NCBI GenBank assembly: GCA_030688705.1
Contig: JAUYJH010000014.1
Span: 1-9,046, forward strand
Origin: Deltaproteobacteria bacterium
Lineage (GTDB): Bacteria > UBA10199 > SPLOWO2-01-44-7
Direction: 5' to 3'
DNA: 9,046 bases
The translations under genes and the position numbers were made by a program. A model generated the notes under the pieces. That model was given only the letters and a program-made list of their open reading frames with translations, was not told where the DNA came from and did not search any database. Below, piece by piece: positions 6,363 to 9,046 of the stretch (position 1 is the first letter of the stretch; every line of letters begins with the position of its first letter).

Positions 6363-7930
6363 CCATAAAATGTCATAAAGGAATTGATCTTTTGCATGAC
6401 CCCCTTTTGAACAAGGGGACCGCCTTTACCAAAAAGGAGCGGAAGGCTTTTGGTTTGGAGGGGCTTTTGCCGCCGCGGGTCGTTTTGCTGGAAGAACAGG
6501 TGGCGCGCGTTTATGAAAATTTGCGGCGCAAATCCTCCAACCTCGGAAAATATATCGAACTGCGCATGCTGCAGGATAGAAACGAGGTTTTGTTCTACGC
6601 GCTCGTCCAAAAATATCTGGAAGAGATGATCCCCATTATTTACACACCCACCGTGGGGGAGGCGGTGCAACTGCACAGTCATATCTACCGCTTTGCGCGC
6701 GGTCTCTACATTTCGCCGGAAAATGTCCGGCAGATGAAAGAGATGGCAAAAAACCTTCCGACCGGCGATATCGAACTGATTGTGGTCACCGACAATCAGG
6801 GGATTTTGGGGATAGGCGATCAGGGGATAGGCGGCATGGGGATCCCCATCGGCAAACTTTCGTTATATACGCTGGGGGCGGGGATTCACCCTTCGCGCTG
6901 TCTGCCGATCAGCCTTGATGTGGGGACCGACAACGAGACTCTGTTGAAAGACCCGTTTTATCTTGGTATTAAACAGAAGAGAATCACCGGAAAAAAATAC
7001 GCCGCTTTTATCGATACTTTTGTCCGCAATATCCAAAAACTCTACCCCAAAGCCTTGGTGCAGTGGGAAGATTTGAGCAAACAAAATGCCTTTTATAATT
7101 TGGAGCATTATCGGGACACGCTTCTCTCATTCAACGACGACATCCAGGGGACGGGAGCGGTAGCGGCGGCGGGGCTTCTCAATGCCTGTAAAATTAAAAA
7201 AGAGCGGTTTCAAGATCAGATTTTTTGCATTTACGGAGCGGGGGCGGGGGGGATTGGCGTGGCGACGCAGATTTTGAACAGCCTTATCGATGAAGGTGTC
7301 CCCCACAAAGAGGCCCTGCGAAAAATTTTCGTTTTGGATAGCAAGGGGCTGTTGATGGAAGGGGCCCCCTTAGAGGACTATAAAAAACCGTTTGCGAAAT
7401 CCCTACCTGGTAGGGAAGGGGGGGCTCCCTACCAGGTAGGGGATGTGGTGAAAAAGATGAAAGTAACCGCTTTGCTGGGGCTTTCCGGAAAGGCCGGCGC
7501 CTTTACGCGCGATATTGCCGAGGCAATGCTTTGTAATACAAGCCGCCCCGTTATTTTTCCGCTATCAAACCCCACTGCAAATGCGGAAGCGAATCCGAAT
7601 GATCTGATGCAGTGGACAAACGGGGCGGCCATTGTGGCGACCGGTTCCCCTTTTGAAGGGTTTGGACAGGGAAACAACGTTTTTATTTTTCCCGGTGTCG
7701 GGCTTGGGGCTTTGGCGGCGGGGGCTAAAAAAATCACCGATGCGATGTTCACGGCGGCGGCCCGAAGGCTTTCCGAACTTGTTTCCAAAGGAGAGCTGGA
7801 TCGGGGGTCGATCTATCCGCCGATGAAAAATCTAAGAAGCGTTTGCGTGGAAGTGGCGATGGCCGTGTCCGGAAAATCCAAAAAAGAAATTGTAAAAAGA
7901 ATGTGGGAGCCGAAATATACTGCTCTATGA
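6359..7930 (+). CDS. maeA: Malic enzyme (malate dehydrogenase, decarboxylating), MaeA/SfcA type
   Basis: It converts malate to pyruvate and CO2 with reduction of NAD+ (or NADP+). The sequence is of the long malic enzyme type (SfcA/eukaryotic-like), 523 aa, a little shorter than the ~565 aa of E. coli MaeA. Catalytic residues are in place: Tyr95 (IYTPTVGEA), Lys166 (PIGKLSLYT), and metal ligands Glu237-Asp238 (VQWEDLS) and Asp260-Asp261 (FNDDIQGTGAV). A Rossmann dinucleotide motif GAGAGGIG lies at 293-300, followed by LDSKGLL. The C-terminal FPLSNPT and GQGNNVFIFPGVGLG blocks are canonical. NAD+ preference is likely for this family but not provable here. The gene overlaps the beta subunit by 4 nt with a weak GGAG at 6347-6350, so it belongs to the operon. 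A strong palindromic sequence encodes residues 348-362, within a loop that varies across the family. Confidence 0.95.
   Translation: MTIKCHKGIDLLHDPLLNKGTAFTKKERKAFGLEGLLPPRVVLLEEQVARVYENLRRKSSNLGKYIELRMLQDRNEVLFYALVQKYLEEMIPIIYTPTVGEAVQLHSHIYRFARGLYISPENVRQMKEMAKNLPTGDIELIVVTDNQGILGIGDQGIGGMGIPIGKLSLYTLGAGIHPSRCLPISLDVGTDNETLLKDPFYLGIKQKRITGKKYAAFIDTFVRNIQKLYPKALVQWEDLSKQNAFYNLEHYRDTLLSFNDDIQGTGAVAAAGLLNACKIKKERFQDQIFCIYGAGAGGIGVATQILNSLIDEGVPHKEALRKIFVLDSKGLLMEGAPLEDYKKPFAKSLPGREGGAPYQVGDVVKKMKVTALLGLSGKAGAFTRDIAEAMLCNTSRPVIFPLSNPTANAEANPNDLMQWTNGAAIVATGSPFEGFGQGNNVFIFPGVGLGALAAGAKKITDAMFTAAARRLSELVSKGELDRGSIYPPMKNLRSVCVEVAMAVSGKSKKEIVKRMWEPKYTAL
7400..7442 (+). repeat. Strong inverted repeat inside the malic enzyme gene
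   Basis: CCCTACCTGGTAGGG (7401-7415) is followed at 7427-7441 by its exact reverse complement CCCTACCAGGTAGGG. Extended by one pair inward (7416/7426), this is a perfect 16-bp stem around a 9-nt G-rich loop (7417-7425), with a possible G-U pair at the outer end. Each arm is also a near-palindrome by itself (7-nt half arms around one base). The reading frame runs through it, giving the Gly/Pro-rich peptide SLPGREGGAPYQVGD. No other copy occurs in the window. Confidence 0.85.
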
Positions 7931-7932
7931 TG

Positions 7933-7965
7933 AATTGTCATTCCCGCGGCAGCGGGAATCCAATT
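7933..7965 (+). repeat. Palindromic intergenic repeat of ATTCCC-N8-GGGAAT type
   Basis: Directly after the malic enzyme stop, ATTCCCGC (7940-7947) pairs with GCGGGAAT (7952-7959) around GGCA. Outer arms AATTG (7933-7937) and CAATT (7961-7965) extend the stem across a small asymmetric bulge. The core fits the ATTCCC-N8-GGGAAT pattern known as dRS3 in Neisseria, and similar elements are scattered in many bacterial genomes. No T-run follows, so it is not a classical terminator, though it could stabilise the operon's 3' end. Confidence 0.75.
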
Positions 7966-8071
7966 GATATCACGAGATTCCCATCCGTCCTACATTAATG
8001 AAAATCATTTCCAAAAGGCTTTTCTTGACGGATCAGTTTTTTGGAGAGAGAAGATTCTGAATCAAATAAAC

Positions 8072-8716
8072 ATGCTCCAGCTCATGCATATCATAATAGT
8101 GCTTTTAGTCGGCGCTTCTTGCAGTCTTTCTTTCAATGCTGCTCAAGCAATGCCGTATCAGCATTTCTTAAAACCAAATGAAATTTTTAAGGCTGTGCGC
8201 TATCCAAAAGGTAATGCTTCCATCACCAAACAAATTGCAATTGTCTTTTACCTGCCAAGAGAAAATTTGGACATGTCAGTGGGGAATCATCGAGCATTTG
8301 TTATATATAACACTGGCAAAAAACTCGTTCGATTAGATTTGCGTAACGCAACGAAAATCGATGACCGAGAACTTTGTAGTGATGATTATGATGTGACAAT
8401 ATTTGATTCAGTACCCAGACAAGATGCAGAAGTAATTCAAATAACTCCAAATGCTATTCCAGAATTAGTGATTTATGGAACTAATGCTGGCAGTGCAGGA
8501 TTCACCGATATAGCTTTGTATAAGCTGCCATCCGCTTGGCTATCTCCTAAAAATCGGAGTGGGAGTCTTTGTTCAGAGAGTCAATTATTGGGCGAATGTC
8601 AGAAATGGGCAGAGAGCCAGTGGAAGTTGCAGTCAATAGTACGCTACAATCGCTGGATGCGTGCCGAATCCATCGATGATATCATCTATGTGATTCGTAA
8701 GATTAGAGGAGAATAG
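8072..8716 (+). CDS. Hypothetical exported protein
   Basis: I do not recognise this 214-residue protein. It begins with a short N-region and a hydrophobic core (MHIIIVLLVGASCSLSF) ending in NAAQA-M, a good type I signal peptidase site near residue 25, so export to the periplasm or beyond is likely; the CSLSF cysteine is a poor lipobox. The mature part has short strand-like segments. One of them, PELVIYGTNAGSAGFTDIALYKL, loosely recalls repeat-type beta-propeller or FG-GAP-like proteins, a weak resemblance only. Three cysteines occur outside the signal region (LCSDD, LCSES, GEC). The start is uncertain: ATG 8072 or 8084 fit the signal peptide, neither has a good ribosome binding site, and the open frame continues back to 7964 inside the repeat. 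Base composition is much more A/T-rich than the operon. The gap 7931-8071 holds only the palindrome and no convincing promoter. Confidence 0.6.
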   Translation: MLQLMHIIIVLLVGASCSLSFNAAQAMPYQHFLKPNEIFKAVRYPKGNASITKQIAIVFYLPRENLDMSVGNHRAFVIYNTGKKLVRLDLRNATKIDDRELCSDDYDVTIFDSVPRQDAEVIQITPNAIPELVIYGTNAGSAGFTDIALYKLPSAWLSPKNRSGSLCSESQLLGECQKWAESQWKLQSIVRYNRWMRAESIDDIIYVIRKIRGE

Positions 8717-8770
8717 ACCGGGCAGATTATTAGTAAAATCGTGTGACATAGGTAATGCCCTTATTTTCAG

Positions 8771-8777
8771 AAGGAGG
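8771..8777 (+). promoter_or_regulatory. Near-consensus ribosome binding site (AAGGAGG) for the small ORF
   Basis: AAGGAGG stands 6 nt before the ATG at 8784. It is the main reason to regard the following short ORF as translated. The 67-nt gap before it (8717-8783) contains no promoter I would call. Confidence 0.65.
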
Positions 8778-8783
8778 ATTGGT

Positions 8784-8978
8784 ATGAGTTTAAAACGATT
8801 ATCCGAGGAAGAACTTAAGCAACGAACCGTTTCTGAACGTAAAAAAATTCAAGTTGAAACTAGAAAAAGGATTAAAGAATTTGAGAGATTATCTTATTCA
8901 AAAATAAAATGTGGTGAAATTGACCATCCCCCTTTAACTACGCCACTGAAAAGCTCACAGAATTGGGTAGCGGGTTAG
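8784..8978 (+). CDS. Small charged hypothetical protein, possibly truncated
   Basis: This 64-residue ORF of unknown function has a very good ribosome binding site. Residues 1-40 are strongly charged and probably helical (EEELKQRT, ERKKIQVETRKRIKEFERL), a profile compatible with a small DNA- or protein-binding helix or coiled coil. The last ~15 residues (LTTPLKSSQNWVAG) change character, and their codons overlap the 3' end of a transposase on the opposite strand. The natural C-terminus may therefore have been replaced by mobile-element sequence. It could equally be a complete small protein or a fragment of a larger gene; sequence alone does not decide. Confidence 0.5.
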   Translation: MSLKRLSEEELKQRTVSERKKIQVETRKRIKEFERLSYSKIKCGEIDHPPLTTPLKSSQNWVAG

Positions 8979-9046
8979 TTATAAAAGCCATTGCCGCCAT
9001 CTTCGGAGTTCGTCCTTTCAGTCCGCTGTGGGGGCGGATGTTTTCG
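8938..9046 (-). CDS. C-terminal end of a DDE transposase/integrase (partial)
   Basis: Reading the minus strand from the right edge gives 35 residues ending in TAG (complement of 8938-8940). They start with ENIRPHSGLKGRTP, followed by KMAAMA. The pattern N-x-x-RPH-x-x-L-x-G-x-TP-x-x-A-A is the well-known tail of rve-type integrase cores in many IS-family transposases, just after the catalytic glutamate helix. The rest of the gene lies beyond the window. The family cannot be named from so short a piece. The final ~15 residues (ITNPLPNSVSFSVA) are not conserved in any way I recognise. The gene converges on the small + strand ORF and overlaps its last 41 nt, so an IS end probably lies near 8900-8938; I could not identify terminal inverted repeats. 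Confidence 0.65.
   Translation of the reverse strand, partial: ENIRPHSGLKGRTPKMAAMAFITNPLPNSVSFSVA

Noticed and set aside
7940..7965. Rho-independent terminator after the malic enzyme
   Set aside because: The stem is good but no T-run follows, and the core matches a dispersed-repeat pattern better; transcription may still end nearby.
8025..8056. Promoter for the exported protein (TTGACG with a weak AAGATT)
   Set aside because: The spacing is about 20 nt and the -10 match is poor; other candidates such as TTGATA at 7964 also have wrong spacing.
7964..8071. Extension of the exported protein back to the TTG at 7964
   Set aside because: It would start inside the palindromic repeat and place ~36 residues before a clear signal peptide; a start at 8072 or 8084 is more sensible.
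8784..8978. Small ORF as an antitoxin or transposase helper protein
   Set aside because: A charged helical profile is not enough; no toxin-like partner gene is visible and no family motif is recognisable.

Overview
The window carries most of an energy-conserving operon from an anaerobic or facultatively anaerobic bacterium, followed by a compositionally different, accessory-looking right flank. All operon genes are on the + strand. The order is rnfD (5' end cut off by the window edge), rnfG, rnfE, rnfA, rnfB, a two-subunit 2-oxoacid:ferredoxin oxidoreductase (gamma-alpha fusion, then beta), and a malic enzyme of the long MaeA/SfcA type. With rnfC presumed just upstream, this is the CDGEAB order known from Acetobacterium-type Rnf operons. 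RnfB is the long, multi-ferredoxin form. The phylum cannot be fixed from this sequence: the operon is GC-rich, and an anaerobic Gram-negative-type or candidate-phylum lineage is only a guess.

Layout. Positions 1-3827 encode Rnf subunits D-G-E-A-B, positions 3841-6362 the oxidoreductase, and positions 6359-7930 the malic enzyme. Junctions overlap by 1 to 22 nt, apart from one 13-nt gap (rnfB to the oxidoreductase), so one transcript with coupled translation is likely. No promoter lies inside the operon that I can see; it must start upstream of base 1. A strong hairpin sits inside the malic enzyme gene (7400-7442). A palindromic repeat of the ATTCCC-N8-GGGAAT type follows directly after its stop (7933-7965).

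How the genes could work together (inference): malic enzyme turns malate into pyruvate plus NAD(P)H. The oxidoreductase turns a 2-oxoacid such as pyruvate or 2-oxoglutarate into an acyl-CoA and reduced ferredoxin. Rnf then passes electrons from ferredoxin to NAD+ while exporting Na+ or H+, or runs in reverse. The cluster is therefore a compact module linking C4/C3 acid oxidation to an ion gradient.

The Rnf complex looks non-standard in three ways. RnfA carries an N-terminal extension of about 80 residues. RnfE has alanine where the second membrane Fe-S cysteine is expected. The last ferredoxin motif of RnfB has stretched cysteine spacing.

From about 7930 onward the sequence becomes much richer in A/T. 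It holds an unrecognised exported protein (8072-8716), a small charged ORF with a near-ideal ribosome binding site (8784-8978), and, on the minus strand, the C-terminal end of a DDE transposase/integrase that runs off the right edge (8938-9046).
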